The notes: generated by a model from the sequence alone, not told the origin. A stretch of DNA of 64,000 bases from Pseudomonas taeanensis MS-3 (GCF_000498575.2 NZ_AWSQ01000002.1:299115-363114); one strand, 5' to 3'. Positions 19,916 to 35,225 are shown, numbered from the stretch's first letter. Made by a program: numbers and translations.

Positions 19916-19925
19916 GTGATCTACC

Positions 19926-19970
19926 GATAAAAACAACGGGGCCCGCGACTGAACAAGTCGCGGGCCCCGT
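19926..19970 (-). terminator. Strong intrinsic terminator of valS
   Basis: A 15-bp perfect stem (19936-19950 with 19956-19970) closes a 5-nt loop; its core is GGGGCCCGCGACT against AGTCGCGGGCCCC. On the minus strand it is followed directly by TTGTTTTTATC, a good U-tract. It lies between the valS stop and the nhaC start. Confidence 0.88.
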
Positions 19971-19987
19971 GTAGAGCTACTTGAAGG

Positions 19988-22840
<2,853 letters not shown>

Positions 22841-22987
22841 GCGCGGCGGGACCCTTTTGACGGCTAATTAGAAAAGCCGACAAGTATAACGGCGAAGGTG
22901 CGCAGGGCGTAAGGTGGTTTATCGGGCTGTGGCCATGACCGCGATACGGCCGCGCAGCACAAGAGCGGCAAAGGCTGCGTCCGCGCC

Positions 22988-23422
22988 TCAGGAACGGCGC
23001 GGCGGTAACAGGCGTAGCAGGCGTGCCTCGAGGCGGCGCTTGAGTTCGGCTTCGATCTGCGGCACGAAGTCGTCGATCACATCCTGCAGGATAAGCGCGG
23101 CGGCAGAGCGCAACTCATTGTCCAGGCGATTCAGTTCGGCACTGCTGTTACGGCTCACTGCTTGCGCCAAGGTGCTGCGCAGTGCCTCGTTAGGCGCGGG
23201 CTGGGGCATGGGTTGCGGTGCAGTGGATGTGGTTACGCTTTGAATCTGGGGCGCGAAGTCCGGCGCGGGGCTGACGATATCGGATAGCAGGGGAATCGTA
23301 TCCGGATCGAGCGAGTCGGTCAGCAGCGGCGGTTCCAGGTTTTCATCGCCCAGCAGTTCGCGGATCGACTCGAGGTCATCCAACAGGTGAGCAGGTTTCT
23401 TCGGCGGTATTGAGCTGTCCAT
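22988..23422 (-). CDS. Conserved hypothetical protein between holC and valS
   Basis: A 144-residue protein with no recognised domain. The N-terminal half is acidic and proline-rich (low complexity, probably disordered) and the C-terminal ~65 residues are predicted helical, with acidic and basic stretches ending in RRLEARLLRLLPPRRS. The same position between holC and valS is held by an uncharacterised gene in other Pseudomonas, which supports its being real. A start 13 codons upstream (23461) would overlap the holC end; the ATG at 23422 was preferred because it leaves a 13-bp gap. Its neighbour HolC is a clamp-loader protein, but a replication role is only a guess. Confidence 0.7.
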   Translation of the reverse strand: MDSSIPPKKPAHLLDDLESIRELLGDENLEPPLLTDSLDPDTIPLLSDIVSPAPDFAPQIQSVTTSTAPQPMPQPAPNEALRSTLAQAVSRNSSAELNRLDNELRSAAALILQDVIDDFVPQIEAELKRRLEARLLRLLPPRRS

Positions 23423-23435
23423 GGTGGCTAACTCA

Positions 23436-23855
23436 CTAGAGTTCGACTCGTTGCGGATCATAGCCGCGCTGGCGATAGCTACGGAAATTCTCCCGGCAGG
23501 CGGTCAGCAGCTCGGGTTGTTGGTTGACGATCTCGATCACGCGGCTGAAGCGTTCGACGAAGGGCGAGATCGTCGTATTGAGGTTGATCAGCACCCCTTG
23601 CTGAGTGCTCGGCTCATCATCCAGGCCTATTACCACGGGGGCCTGAGGGTCATCCTGGTGCAGGTTGTGCGGTATGAAACTCTCGGTCTTGAAGCGCCAT
23701 AGCAGCTCGTCGAGTGCGCGGCACTGTTCGGTATCACTGCCGCGCAGAAATACCGGTAGGCCACGGCGCCAGGCTTTCATCGCCAGCTGGCAGGCCGCGC
23801 GCAGGCGGTCGGTCGGCGTAGCGGATGATAAAACATAAAACTCTATTCTGGGCAT
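23436..23855 (-). CDS. holC: DNA polymerase III subunit chi
   Basis: Chi joins the clamp loader (through psi) to single-strand binding protein and helps hand primers to the polymerase. The 139 residues match the family: MPRIEFYVL at the start, the RAACQLAMKAWRRGLPVFL helix and strand, the LDELLWRFKTESFIPHN segment, and VLINLNT before the C-terminal helices. Lies 82 bp after pepA in the same direction. Confidence 0.93.
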   Translation of the reverse strand: MPRIEFYVLSSATPTDRLRAACQLAMKAWRRGLPVFLRGSDTEQCRALDELLWRFKTESFIPHNLHQDDPQAPVVIGLDDEPSTQQGVLINLNTTISPFVERFSRVIEIVNQQPELLTACRENFRSYRQRGYDPQRVEL

Positions 23856-23937
23856 GACGGCTTCATCGGGGGTTCTCTATGCGGGAATGGCCTGGTACGC
23901 GAGTCGCGACCAGGCTCCATCCCCGCGGCGATCGGGC

Positions 23938-25476
<1,539 letters not shown>

Positions 25477-25571
25477 TTATTTGTTCATTGGTTCGTTGTT
25501 GCGCGAACCGGCAAGCAGTGTGGCTAGTTTGATCGTAGCCGCCTGAGCCTGACAACCCTGGAGTGTCTGGT

Positions 25572-26693
25572 TTGATCGTCTTCCGTTATATGTCTCGTGA
25601 AGTGTTGGTGACCTTGAGCGCGGTAAGTGCCGTGCTCTTGGTGATCATTATGAGTGGCCGGTTCATCAAGTATCTGGCGCAGGCGGCGCAAGGGGTGCTG
25701 GACCCTGGCGTATTGTTCATGATCATGGGCGTTCGTCTGCCGGGCTTCCTGCAGTTGATTCTGCCCTTGGGGCTATTCCTCGGTATTCTCCTGGCTTACG
25801 GGCGGCTCTATCTCGACAGTGAGATGACCGTGTTGTCGGCCACAGGCGTGAGTCCGCAGCGCATGCTGGTCTATACCTTGGCGCCAGCTGCTCTTGTGGC
25901 CCTATTGGTGGCCTGGTTGAGTCTGAGCCTGGCGCCGCAGGGGGTGGCCCAGCAGATGCGTATTCTCAACGAACAGGATGCGCTGACTGAATTCGATACC
26001 CTGGTGCCAGGGCGATTCCAGTCCATGAAGGATGGTTCGCGGGTGACCTACACCCAGCAGCTGTCGAAAGAGCGTGACGAGCTGGCAGGGGTCTTTATCT
26101 CCGAGAAGCGTTTTTCCCGCCAAGGTGGTAAGGAACGCGGGATTACCGTGCTGGTAGCGGAGAGCGGGCGACAGGAGATCCAGGCCGATGGCAGTCGTTA
26201 CCTGATACTTCAGAATGGCTACCGCTACGACGGCAACCCGGGGCAAGCGGATTACCGGGCGATTCAATACGACACTTATGGGGTGTTGCTGCCCAAACCA
26301 ACAGTCAGTGATGAGATCAGTGAGCGTGAGGCCGTGCCGACCCGGGAGTTGATCGGCAGCGACAACCTGCGTTTCCAGTCTGAACTGCAGTGGCGTTTGT
26401 CGCTGCCATTGTTGGTCTTTGTCGTCACCCTGTTGGCGGTGCCCTTGTCGCGGGTCAATCCGCGGCAAGGACGTTTTCTCAAGCTGTTGCCGGCCATTCT
26501 CTTGTACATGGCCTACTTGTCGCTGCTGATTGCCGCTCGTGGTGCGCTGGATAAAGGAAAAATTCCCCCGCAGCTTGGCTTGTGGTGGGTGCATGGGCTG
26601 TTCGCGTTGATCGGTCTTGGCTTGCTCTATTGGGAGCCGTTACGGCTGAAGTGGGCAGGACGTCGTGCAGCGCAGGAGGTGGCTCGTGGGTAG
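25572..26693 (+). CDS. lptF: LPS export ABC transporter permease LptF
   Basis: One of two permeases that, with LptB, pull lipopolysaccharide out of the inner membrane toward the LptC/A/D bridge. The 373-residue protein has the LptF layout: two N-terminal helices (after IVFRYMSREVLVTLSAV), a periplasmic beta-jellyroll domain (~130-265) and C-terminal helices. There is no ATG: a GGAG at 25560-25563 is eight bases before a TTG at 25572, which gives the family-typical N-terminus; a GTG at 25563 overlaps that site and is less likely. The 3' end overlaps lptG by 8 bp. Confidence 0.93.
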   Translation: MIVFRYMSREVLVTLSAVSAVLLVIIMSGRFIKYLAQAAQGVLDPGVLFMIMGVRLPGFLQLILPLGLFLGILLAYGRLYLDSEMTVLSATGVSPQRMLVYTLAPAALVALLVAWLSLSLAPQGVAQQMRILNEQDALTEFDTLVPGRFQSMKDGSRVTYTQQLSKERDELAGVFISEKRFSRQGGKERGITVLVAESGRQEIQADGSRYLILQNGYRYDGNPGQADYRAIQYDTYGVLLPKPTVSDEISEREAVPTRELIGSDNLRFQSELQWRLSLPLLVFVVTLLAVPLSRVNPRQGRFLKLLPAILLYMAYLSLLIAARGALDKGKIPPQLGLWWVHGLFALIGLGLLYWEPLRLKWAGRRAAQEVARG

Positions 26694-27747
26694 GTTGGAT
26701 CGTTACATCGGAAGTCAGGTAATTGTTGCGATATTAGGCGTGTTGGGGGTCATTGTTGGCTTGGCCCTGCTGTTTGCTTTTATTGATGAGCTGGGGGATG
26801 TCGAGGGTAACTACGGTTTGCTGGAGGCTTCCTGGTACGTGTTTTTGACCTTGCCGCGGCGGGTTTATGAAATGTTGCCGATGGCAGCCCTGATCGGTTG
26901 TCTGATCGGTTTGGGCGGCTTGGCCAGCAGCAGTGAGCTGACGGTCATGCGGGCGGCCGGTGTGTCGATCGGGCGGATCGTTTGGGCGGTGATGAAGCCA
27001 ATGCTGGCGTTGGTGCTCGCAGGTATTCTGATTGGCGAATACCTGGCGCCCTGGAGCGAGAACCTGGCTCAGTCGGATCGTGCCATGGCGCAAGGCGGTG
27101 GTGAGGCGCAAAGTGCCAAACGCGGCTTGTGGCATCGGCAGGGAGAGGAGTTCGTGCATATCAACGCGGTGCAGCCTAACGGTGTGCTGTACGGTGTGAC
27201 GCGTTATCGCTTCGATGATCAGCGTCATCTGCAATCATCCAGCTTCGCGCGGCGCGCCTTGTACCAGGGGGATCATTGGCAGCTGGAGGATGTTGCAACC
27301 ACCAATTTCCTTGGGCGCAGCACCGAGGTGGTTGAGGCGGCAAGTGAGCGTTGGGATGTTGAGCTTAACCCGCAACTGCTCGGTACCGTGGTGCTGGAGC
27401 CGGATGCTTTGTCGGTTACCGGGTTGTGGCGCTATATCCACTATCTGGCGGAGCAGGGTCTGAATAATGGTCAGTATTGGCTGGCCTTCTGGACCAAGGT
27501 GCTACAGCCTGTGGTGACCGCGGCCCTGGTGCTGATGGCGATTTCCTTTATCTTCGGACCACTGCGTTCGGTGACGCTTGGGCAGCGAGTGTTTACCGGG
27601 GTGTTGGTAGGCTTCGTGTTCAGTATCGCTCAGGATCTGCTTGGGCCTTCCAGTCTGGTATTCGGCTTCTCTCCGCTGCTCGCCGTGCTGATTCCAGCGG
27701 CTATTTGTGCCTTGGCAGGAATAGGCTTGTTGCGTCGCGCGGGGTAG
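26686..27747 (+). CDS. lptG: LPS export ABC transporter permease LptG
   Basis: Second permease of the LptB2FG lipopolysaccharide exporter. The 353 residues start at GTG 26686, six bases after a perfect AGGAGG, inside the end of lptF. Visible features: first helix with VIVAILGVLGVIVGLALLFAF, the ELGDVEGNYG turn typical of LptG, helices around MLPMAALIGCLIGLGGLA, a periplasmic domain, and three C-terminal helices. Cotranscribed with lptF and followed by an intrinsic terminator. Confidence 0.95.
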   Translation: MGRLDRYIGSQVIVAILGVLGVIVGLALLFAFIDELGDVEGNYGLLEASWYVFLTLPRRVYEMLPMAALIGCLIGLGGLASSSELTVMRAAGVSIGRIVWAVMKPMLALVLAGILIGEYLAPWSENLAQSDRAMAQGGGEAQSAKRGLWHRQGEEFVHINAVQPNGVLYGVTRYRFDDQRHLQSSSFARRALYQGDHWQLEDVATTNFLGRSTEVVEAASERWDVELNPQLLGTVVLEPDALSVTGLWRYIHYLAEQGLNNGQYWLAFWTKVLQPVVTAALVLMAISFIFGPLRSVTLGQRVFTGVLVGFVFSIAQDLLGPSSLVFGFSPLLAVLIPAAICALAGIGLLRRAG

Positions 27748-27765
27748 GCGGTATAGGTATTGAAT

Positions 27766-27794
27766 GAGCCGGCTGAATGCCGGCTCTTTCGTTT
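27766..27794 (+). terminator. Intrinsic terminator of lptFG
   Basis: GAGCCGGC (27766-27773) and GCCGGCTC (27779-27786) form an 8-bp stem with a TGAAT loop, followed by TTTCGTTT. Confidence 0.85.
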
Positions 27795-27799
27795 GCGGA

Positions 27800-28294
27800 T
27801 TATTTTTTGTGGCTGTGTTTGGGTATTTGTACGGTGCGACTGTCGGAATAAATGTCGTGCCAGCTACGGTTTTCCTTATCCCAAAGTACCCAGAGAAAGC
27901 CCAGGCCGAGCGGCAGCCAGGAAGCCATGGCGACTACGAAGCGCAAGAGCGCTTGCCATAGGCTGATGGCAGTGCCATCGCTATTCTGAATGCGTACGCC
28001 CCAGACCTGCATACCCAGCGTTTGGCCGTTGTGGGTCCAGAACTTGCTGAAGAAACCGAACAGGCTGAGCAGCAGCAGGCTGGATAGGAGGGGGTCGCCA
28101 TCCAGTGCGCCGGAGTCTGACAGTTGCTTGAGCTGCACTTCGCCGTAAAAACCCATGAGGATCAGCTTGTAGATGAAGGTCACGACAATCAACAGGGCCA
28201 GGCAGAGCAGTAAATCGTAGAACATGGCGGCAAGGCGGCGAGGCAAGCCTGCTGCTGGAAAGTCGCCTTGTGGGCGCAGAAGGTGTTTCGGCAT
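27800..28294 (-). CDS. RDD-family membrane protein
   Basis: A small inner-membrane protein of 164 residues. It shows the RDD pattern: an early arginine with FYDLLLCLALLIVV as first helix (the Asp in YD), a second helix around LLSSLLLLSLFGFFSKFW, the GQTLGMQVWGVRIQ signature, and a last helix. RDD proteins are thought to be transporters or accessory membrane proteins; this one has no assigned substrate. The start at MPKHLLRPQGDFPAAG was chosen because the family begins close to this point; 18 further codons upstream are open. Convergent with lptG. Confidence 0.8.
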   Translation of the reverse strand: MPKHLLRPQGDFPAAGLPRRLAAMFYDLLLCLALLIVVTFIYKLILMGFYGEVQLKQLSDSGALDGDPLLSSLLLLSLFGFFSKFWTHNGQTLGMQVWGVRIQNSDGTAISLWQALLRFVVAMASWLPLGLGFLWVLWDKENRSWHDIYSDSRTVQIPKHSHKK

Positions 28295-28356
28295 GGCGAG
28301 CTCGTTAGCGGTAAGACTTATAAGGCTTGTGGCTGCGAGTAGCGGCAATCATGGGC

Positions 28357-28392
28357 ATAAAAAAACCCCTGATGTCGCCATCAGGGGTTTTT
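28357..28392 (-). terminator. Terminator downstream of the cold-shock gene (bidirectional shape)
   Basis: CCCCTGATG (28366-28374) pairs with CATCAGGGG (28379-28387) around a TCGC loop. Runs of A and T flank both sides, so on the minus strand the stem is followed by a run of T, ending the cold-shock transcript before the RDD gene. Confidence 0.88.
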
Positions 28393-28404
28393 CAGGGACG
28401 CGGC

Positions 28405-28617
28405 TTATTCCTGGACTTGAACCTGGTCAGCCTGCATGCCTTTTTGACCTTGCACAGCTACGAAGCTGACTTTCTGGCCTTCTTTCAGGCTCTTGAAGCC
28501 GTTGCCTTCGATTGCGCGGAAGTGTACGAACAGATCCGGACCGCTTTCGGGAGTGATAAAACCAAAACCTTTCTCGTCGTTAAACCACTTGACGGTACCG
28601 TTCTGACGATTCGACAT
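28405..28617 (-). CDS. Cold-shock domain protein (CspA/CapB family)
   Basis: Single-strand nucleic-acid binding protein that acts as an RNA chaperone. The 70 residues are one cold-shock domain: [18 protein letters not shown] with RNP1 KGFGFI at 16-21 and RNP2 LFVHF at 29-33. AAGGAAA lies upstream of the ATG. The 5' leader is long and contains a hairpin (CCTCT/AGAGG with an ACTTTTT loop at 28651-28667), as is usual for csp mRNAs. Which paralogue this is cannot be said from sequence alone, and whether it is cold-induced is not shown. Confidence 0.93.
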   Translation of the reverse strand: MSNRQNGTVKWFNDEKGFGFITPESGPDLFVHFRAIEGNGFKSLKEGQKVSFVAVQGQKGMQADQVQVQE

Positions 28618-28952
28618 GTCTTATTTCCTTGAAACTATAGTTAATGACAGCCTCTAAAAAGTAGAGGACTGAGACTGGTTGCAAAGAGTAATAGAAGTCG
28701 AGCGGGATGTAGCGGATCTGAAGGATCTACTGCACCAGGTCACGATTCAAGGCGACCCATGCAAACACAGTTCAATTACTCTACGCTAACTCCAAGGCAA
28801 ATGCCAACCCCTGTACCGCGCTACTGAAGCGCTTGATACCGGCTGTTTAGTGGGGTGGTGCAGGTATTGAGTCTGTGCTTGGTCGTGCAGGACCTGCAGC
28901 TTAAGCGGGTGTTGCGCAGTACTTGGAATGAGCCAAATAGCTGAAAGAATTA
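28618..28952 (-). promoter_or_regulatory. Upstream region of the cold-shock gene with candidate promoter at 28778-28807
   Basis: This 335-bp spacer holds no gene. Reading the minus strand, TTGGCA (28802-28807), an 18-bp spacer and TAGAGT (28778-28783) form a candidate promoter, which would give a leader of roughly 150 nt. The part nearest the tRNA (28810-28952) shows nothing I can assign. Confidence 0.4.
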
Positions 28953-29037
28953 TGGTGCCCCGGGGGAGACTCGAACTCCCACTTCTTTCGAAAACGGATT
29001 TTGAATCCGCCGCGTCTACCGGTTCCGCCACCGGGGC
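28953..29037 (-). tRNA. tRNA-Leu (anticodon CAA)
   Basis: An 85-nt tRNA read on the minus strand. The acceptor stem GCCCCGG pairs with CCGGGGC and the CCA end is encoded (28953-28955). The anticodon stem GCGGA/TCCGT encloses the loop TTCAAAA, giving anticodon CAA, which reads UUG leucine codons. A long variable arm, as in all tRNA-Leu, and the T-arm GGGAG..TTCGAGTCTCCC are visible. Confidence 0.96.
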
Positions 29038-29050
29038 ACAATGGCGGCGA

Positions 29051-29079
29051 AGTATAGGGAGGCCTTTGCACTTGGTCAA
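29051..29079 (-). promoter_or_regulatory. Sigma70 promoter of tRNA-Leu
   Basis: On the minus strand TTGACC (29074-29079), a spacer of exactly 17 bp and TATACT (29051-29056) lie 14 bp before the tRNA 5' end: a near-consensus stable-RNA promoter. Confidence 0.8.
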
Positions 29080-29151
29080 TCCACTTTCGTGGTCAAAATC
29101 AGCTATTTCCGGTAAGCTTTTCCGCCCTGCTTATATGACCTCCTTCATCTC

Positions 29152-31331
<2,180 letters not shown>

Positions 31332-31371
31332 TAAACCAACTTTATAAAGACCTGTCTAACTGGAGTGTTAA

Positions 31372-31704
31372 ATGAGCTTTTTGATTCCCGCCGCTTACGC
31401 TGAAACCACTGCCGCCGCGGGCCCTGCCGGCAGCGGCTTCGAGTGGGTATTTCTGGTCGGTTTTCTGGTCATCTTCTATCTGATGATCTGGCGTCCACAG
31501 GCCAAGCGCGCCAAAGAGCACAAGAGCCTGATCGGCAATCTGCAGAAGGGTGAAGAAGTAGTGACCACTGGTGGTATCGCCGGCAAGGTGATCAAGGTTT
31601 CCGATGACTTCGTGGTCATTGAGGTGTCTGACACCGTTGAGTTGAAAATTCAGAAGGTGGCCATTGCCGCGACCCTGCCTAAGGGCACGCTGAAAGCCAT
31701 CTAA
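31372..31704 (+). CDS. yajC: Preprotein translocase auxiliary subunit YajC
   Basis: Small membrane partner of SecDF in the Sec holo-translocon. The 110 residues contain one transmembrane helix (~22-42, FEWVFLVGFLVIFYLMIW), then the conserved RPQAKRAKEHK and the GEEVVTTGGIAGKV cytosolic core. Preceded by tgt and followed by secD on the same strand, the standard gammaproteobacterial order. Confidence 0.96.
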   Translation: MSFLIPAAYAETTAAAGPAGSGFEWVFLVGFLVIFYLMIWRPQAKRAKEHKSLIGNLQKGEEVVTTGGIAGKVIKVSDDFVVIEVSDTVELKIQKVAIAATLPKGTLKAI

Positions 31705-31726
31705 GTTTTACACCTTTACCACTCGA

Positions 31727-31747
31727 CGGGGCGCTTTATGCGCCCCG
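31727..31747 (+). terminator. Hairpin between yajC and secD
   Basis: CGGGGCGC (31727-31734) and GCGCCCCG (31740-31747) form an 8-bp stem with a TTTAT loop. There is no U-run, so it is more likely to modulate than to end the operon transcript. Confidence 0.5.
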
Positions 31748-31766
31748 CGTCATAACGGGCGGCGTC

Positions 31767-33635
31767 ATGCTCAACAAATTTCCCCTTTGGAAGTACCTGC
31801 TGATCCTGGCTGTGCTGGCGATCGGCTTTCTTTATTCCGCGCCCAACCTGTATCCAGATGATCCAGCGATCCAGATCAGCGGTAACAGCACGGCCATGCA
31901 GGTCGAGCAAGCTGATCTTGAACGCGCCACGCGTGCCTTGCAGGCAGCAGGGATTGAGGTCAAGGCTTCGAGTCTGGCTGCGCAAGGCCGTGCCGGCCTG
32001 CTCCGTCTGACCAAGCAGGCCGATCAGCTGCCGGCCAAGGATGTGGTGCGCAAGGCTTTGGGTGAAGAGTTCGTGGTTGCCTTGAACCTCGCGCAGACTA
32101 CCCCTGACTGGCTACGCAACTTGGGTGCGGGTCCGATGAAGCTGGGTCTGGATTTGTCCGGTGGTGTGCACTTCCTTCTGGAAGTGGATATGGACAAGGC
32201 CCTGGATGCGCGGCGCAAGGTTTACGAGGGGGAGGTCAAGAGCATGCTGCGCAAGGAGCGCGTGCGCTACCGCAGCCTGCCCGAACTCAACGGCGCGATT
32301 CAGTTGGGTTTTGTCGATGAGGCTACTCTGGAGAAGGCCCAGAGCCTGATTCGCAAGGAGTTCTCGGATTTCGAGTTGAGTTCGGCCGAGCGTAGCGATT
32401 TGCAGGTGCTGCGCTTGAGCCTGACTCAGGCCAAGCTGGCGGAAATTCGCGAATACTCGATCAAGCAAAACCTGACTACCGTGCGTAACCGGGTCAATGA
32501 GTTGGGTGTTGCCGAACCGCTGGTTCAGCGTCAGGGCGCCAACCGGATCGTGGTTGAACTACCCGGTGTGCAAGATACCGCCGAGGCTAAGCGCATTCTG
32601 GGCAAGACGGCCAACCTCGAGTTTCGTCTGGCTGCCGATGCCGATGCATCGAGAGCCACAACAGAGGTCTTCGAGTTCCGTGAGGAAGGGCGTCCATCGG
32701 CTCAGTTGGAGCGTGAGCTGATCATCACGGGTGATCAGGTAACCGACGCCCAGGCCAGCTTCGATGAGAATGGCAGTCCGCAGGTAAACATTCGTCTGGA
32801 TGGTCATGGCGGCGACCTGATGAACCGTGCGACCCGCAACAATGTCGGGCGCAGCATGGCGGTGATCTTTATCGAGCAGAAGCCGACCGTGCGTTACCTG
32901 CGCCAGGTTGTCGATGGTGTCGAAAAGGAAGTCGCGGTCCAGAGTTTCGTCGAAGAGAAGCGCATTATCAGTCTGGCGACCATTCAGTCGCCGCTGGGTA
33001 GTCAGTTCCGTATTACTGGTCTCGATGGTCCGGGCGAATCGACCGAGCTGGCGTTGCTGCTGCGTGCCGGTGGCCTGGCGGCTCCAATGTACTTCGCCGA
33101 AGAGCGCACCATTGGCCCGAGCCTGGGTGCTGACAACATCGTCAAGGGTGTTGATGCCGCGCTCTGGGGCATGTTGTTCGTGTCACTGTTCATTATTGTC
33201 ATTTACAGGTTCTTTGGTGTGTTGGCGACCATAGCCCTGGGCTTCAACATGGTGCTGCTGCTGGCGCTGATGTCGCTGCTGAGTGCCACCCTGACGTTGC
33301 CAGGTATCGCCGGTATCGTGCTGACCATGGGGATGGCGGTGGATGCCAACGTGCTGATCTTCTCGCGGATTCGCGAGGAAATCAGCAATGGCATGTCAGT
33401 GCAGCGGGCCATTCATGAGGGTTTCGACCGTGCGTACTCGGCGATTATCGACGGCAATCTGACCACGTTATTGGTGGGTGGAATTCTTTTCGCCATGGGT
33501 ACTGGCCCGGTCAAAGGCTTTGCGGTGACGCTGTCGCTGGGCATTCTCACCTCGATGTTCACCGCTATTCTGGTGACGCGAGCCATGGTCAACCTGAGCT
33601 TCGGCGGGCGTGACCTGAAGAAGTTGTGGATTTAA
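31767..33635 (+). CDS. secD: Protein translocase subunit SecD
   Basis: With SecF it uses the proton gradient to pull secreted proteins out of the SecYEG channel on the periplasmic side. The 622 residues have an N-terminal helix (~7-25), a large periplasmic domain starting around GLDLSGGVHFLLEVD, and five C-terminal helices containing TLPGIAGIVLTMGMAVDANVL with the essential membrane Asp. The ten-base gap to secF implies coupling. Confidence 0.98.
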   Translation: MLNKFPLWKYLLILAVLAIGFLYSAPNLYPDDPAIQISGNSTAMQVEQADLERATRALQAAGIEVKASSLAAQGRAGLLRLTKQADQLPAKDVVRKALGEEFVVALNLAQTTPDWLRNLGAGPMKLGLDLSGGVHFLLEVDMDKALDARRKVYEGEVKSMLRKERVRYRSLPELNGAIQLGFVDEATLEKAQSLIRKEFSDFELSSAERSDLQVLRLSLTQAKLAEIREYSIKQNLTTVRNRVNELGVAEPLVQRQGANRIVVELPGVQDTAEAKRILGKTANLEFRLAADADASRATTEVFEFREEGRPSAQLERELIITGDQVTDAQASFDENGSPQVNIRLDGHGGDLMNRATRNNVGRSMAVIFIEQKPTVRYLRQVVDGVEKEVAVQSFVEEKRIISLATIQSPLGSQFRITGLDGPGESTELALLLRAGGLAAPMYFAEERTIGPSLGADNIVKGVDAALWGMLFVSLFIIVIYRFFGVLATIALGFNMVLLLALMSLLSATLTLPGIAGIVLTMGMAVDANVLIFSRIREEISNGMSVQRAIHEGFDRAYSAIIDGNLTTLLVGGILFAMGTGPVKGFAVTLSLGILTSMFTAILVTRAMVNLSFGGRDLKKLWI

Positions 33636-33644
33636 GGGGCTGGG

Positions 33645-34550
33645 ATGAATCGTGTAATCAACTTCATGGGTGTGCGCAAGATTGCGCTCGCCCTTACCCT
33701 GATCGTGACCTTTATTGCATTGGGTAGTCTGGTAGTTAAAGGTCTGAATTTCGGCCTGGATTTTACCGGCGGTACGCAGATCGAGCTGGCTTATGAGCAG
33801 CCTGCGGACCTCAGCAGTATTCGCCGGAATCTGGCGGGCGCCGGTTATGGCGATGCTGTGGTGCAAAGTTTTGGTGCGACGACCGAGGTGGTCGTGCGGA
33901 TGCAGGGCGATGATGCGGATCTGGGTAATAAGGTCGCTACGGTTCTGCAGCAGTCTGGTGACAAATTACAGGTGAAGAAAGTCGAGTTCGTCGGCCCGCA
34001 GGTCGGTGAGGAACTGCGTGATCAGGGCGGCCTGGGCATGCTTCTGGCGCTGGGTGGCGTCATGCTCTACCTGGCCTTCCGCTTTCAGTGGAAGTTCTCT
34101 ATGGGCGCGTTCATCTCGCTGGTGCATGACGTCATCGTCACCCTGGGCATTCTGTCGTTCTTCCAGATCACCTTCGACCTGACCGTGCTGGCGGCGTTGC
34201 TGGCGATCATCGGTTATTCGTTGAATGACACCATCGTGGTATTCGATCGGGTGCGTGAGAACTTTCGGGTGTTGCGCAAGGCCAGCTTGATCGAAAACAT
34301 CAATATATCCACCACGCAAACCCTGTTGCGCACCCTGGCTACTTCGATTTCCACCTTGTTGGCGATTGGTGCCTTGTTGGTCTTTGGCGGCGATAATCTG
34401 TTCGGCTTTGCCATTGCGTTGTTCATGGGTGTGCTGGTAGGCACTTATTCGTCGATTTATATCTCCAACGCGGCTCTGATATGGCTCGATCTGACTGTCG
34501 AAGATCTGATTCCGCCCGTGGCGACCGAAGAGGTTGATGAGCGTCCTTGA
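33645..34550 (+). CDS. secF: Protein translocase subunit SecF
   Basis: Partner of SecD. The 301 residues comprise a first helix (~13-32), a short periplasmic domain beginning GLDFTGGTQIELAYE, and five further helices with IIGYSLNDTIVVFDRVREN, the conserved SecF signature. The end is a short acidic tail. Last gene of the queA-tgt-yajC-secDF group. No clear intrinsic terminator was seen in the 125 bp that follow. Confidence 0.98.
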   Translation: MNRVINFMGVRKIALALTLIVTFIALGSLVVKGLNFGLDFTGGTQIELAYEQPADLSSIRRNLAGAGYGDAVVQSFGATTEVVVRMQGDDADLGNKVATVLQQSGDKLQVKKVEFVGPQVGEELRDQGGLGMLLALGGVMLYLAFRFQWKFSMGAFISLVHDVIVTLGILSFFQITFDLTVLAALLAIIGYSLNDTIVVFDRVRENFRVLRKASLIENINISTTQTLLRTLATSISTLLAIGALLVFGGDNLFGFAIALFMGVLVGTYSSIYISNAALIWLDLTVEDLIPPVATEEVDERP

Positions 34551-34675
34551 GGCTTCAGCCTGTCTCGCGGCTATTGCTGGCTCATGGTGAGTGGAACTTG
34601 CCGTGAGTCGTGGGGGTCGAAGGCTTGGAATAAAAGGCGTATTTCGCCGCTTAGCGTGAAGGTCAGGAGATTGCC

Positions 34676-35212
34676 ATGAACAAATCAATGCTCGTTGGTA
34701 CGGTGCTCGGTGCGGTGGCTGTCACTGCCGGGGGTGCTGTTGCGACTTACAATCTGGTAAGTGGCCCTGAGTATGCGGAAGTTCTTGCAGTAGAGCCGGT
34801 TAAGGAGACTGTCAAGACTCCGCGAGAAGTGTGTAAGGACGTTGCTGTGACTCGGCAGAAACCGGTCCAGGATCAGCATAAAATTGCCGGTACGGCGATT
34901 GGTGCGGTGGTCGGAGGGCTGCTTGGCAATCAAGTGGGTGGTGGCACAGGTAAAAAGATCGCCACAGTGGCTGGCGCGGTCGGTGGTGGTTATGCCGGCA
35001 ACAAGGTGCAGGGCAGTATGCAGGCCAATGATACCTACACCACTACGGAAACCCGCTGCAATACTGTCACCGACACCAGTGACAAGCTGGTTGGTTACGA
35101 CGTGAAGTATCAATTGGACGGCAAGGTCGCTCAGGTGCGTATGCAGCGTGACCCGGGCGCTCGGATTCCTGTCAAGGATGGTCAGTTGGTGCTGGTCGAA
35201 GCGGCTCAGTAA
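34676..35212 (+). CDS. Glycine-zipper 2TM-domain envelope protein
   Basis: A 178-residue envelope protein with an N-terminal hydrophobic signal or anchor (~5-27). The core at ~68-112 is a glycine-zipper double helix (IAGTAIGAVVGGLLGNQVGG and a similar repeat AGAVGGGYAGNKVQG), as in SlyB/RcpI-like outer-membrane proteins. It has two cysteines (EVCKD and ETRCN) that could pair. The function is unknown; such proteins are usually tied to envelope integrity. Alone on the plus strand and followed by a strong terminator. Confidence 0.82.
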   Translation: MNKSMLVGTVLGAVAVTAGGAVATYNLVSGPEYAEVLAVEPVKETVKTPREVCKDVAVTRQKPVQDQHKIAGTAIGAVVGGLLGNQVGGGTGKKIATVAGAVGGGYAGNKVQGSMQANDTYTTTETRCNTVTDTSDKLVGYDVKYQLDGKVAQVRMQRDPGARIPVKDGQLVLVEAAQ

Positions 35213-35225
35213 AGCCAATTAACGG

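Noticed and set aside
28953..29037. tRNA-Leu considered as an island attachment site
   Set aside because: No integrase, no direct repeat of the tRNA 3' end and only core genes on both sides.
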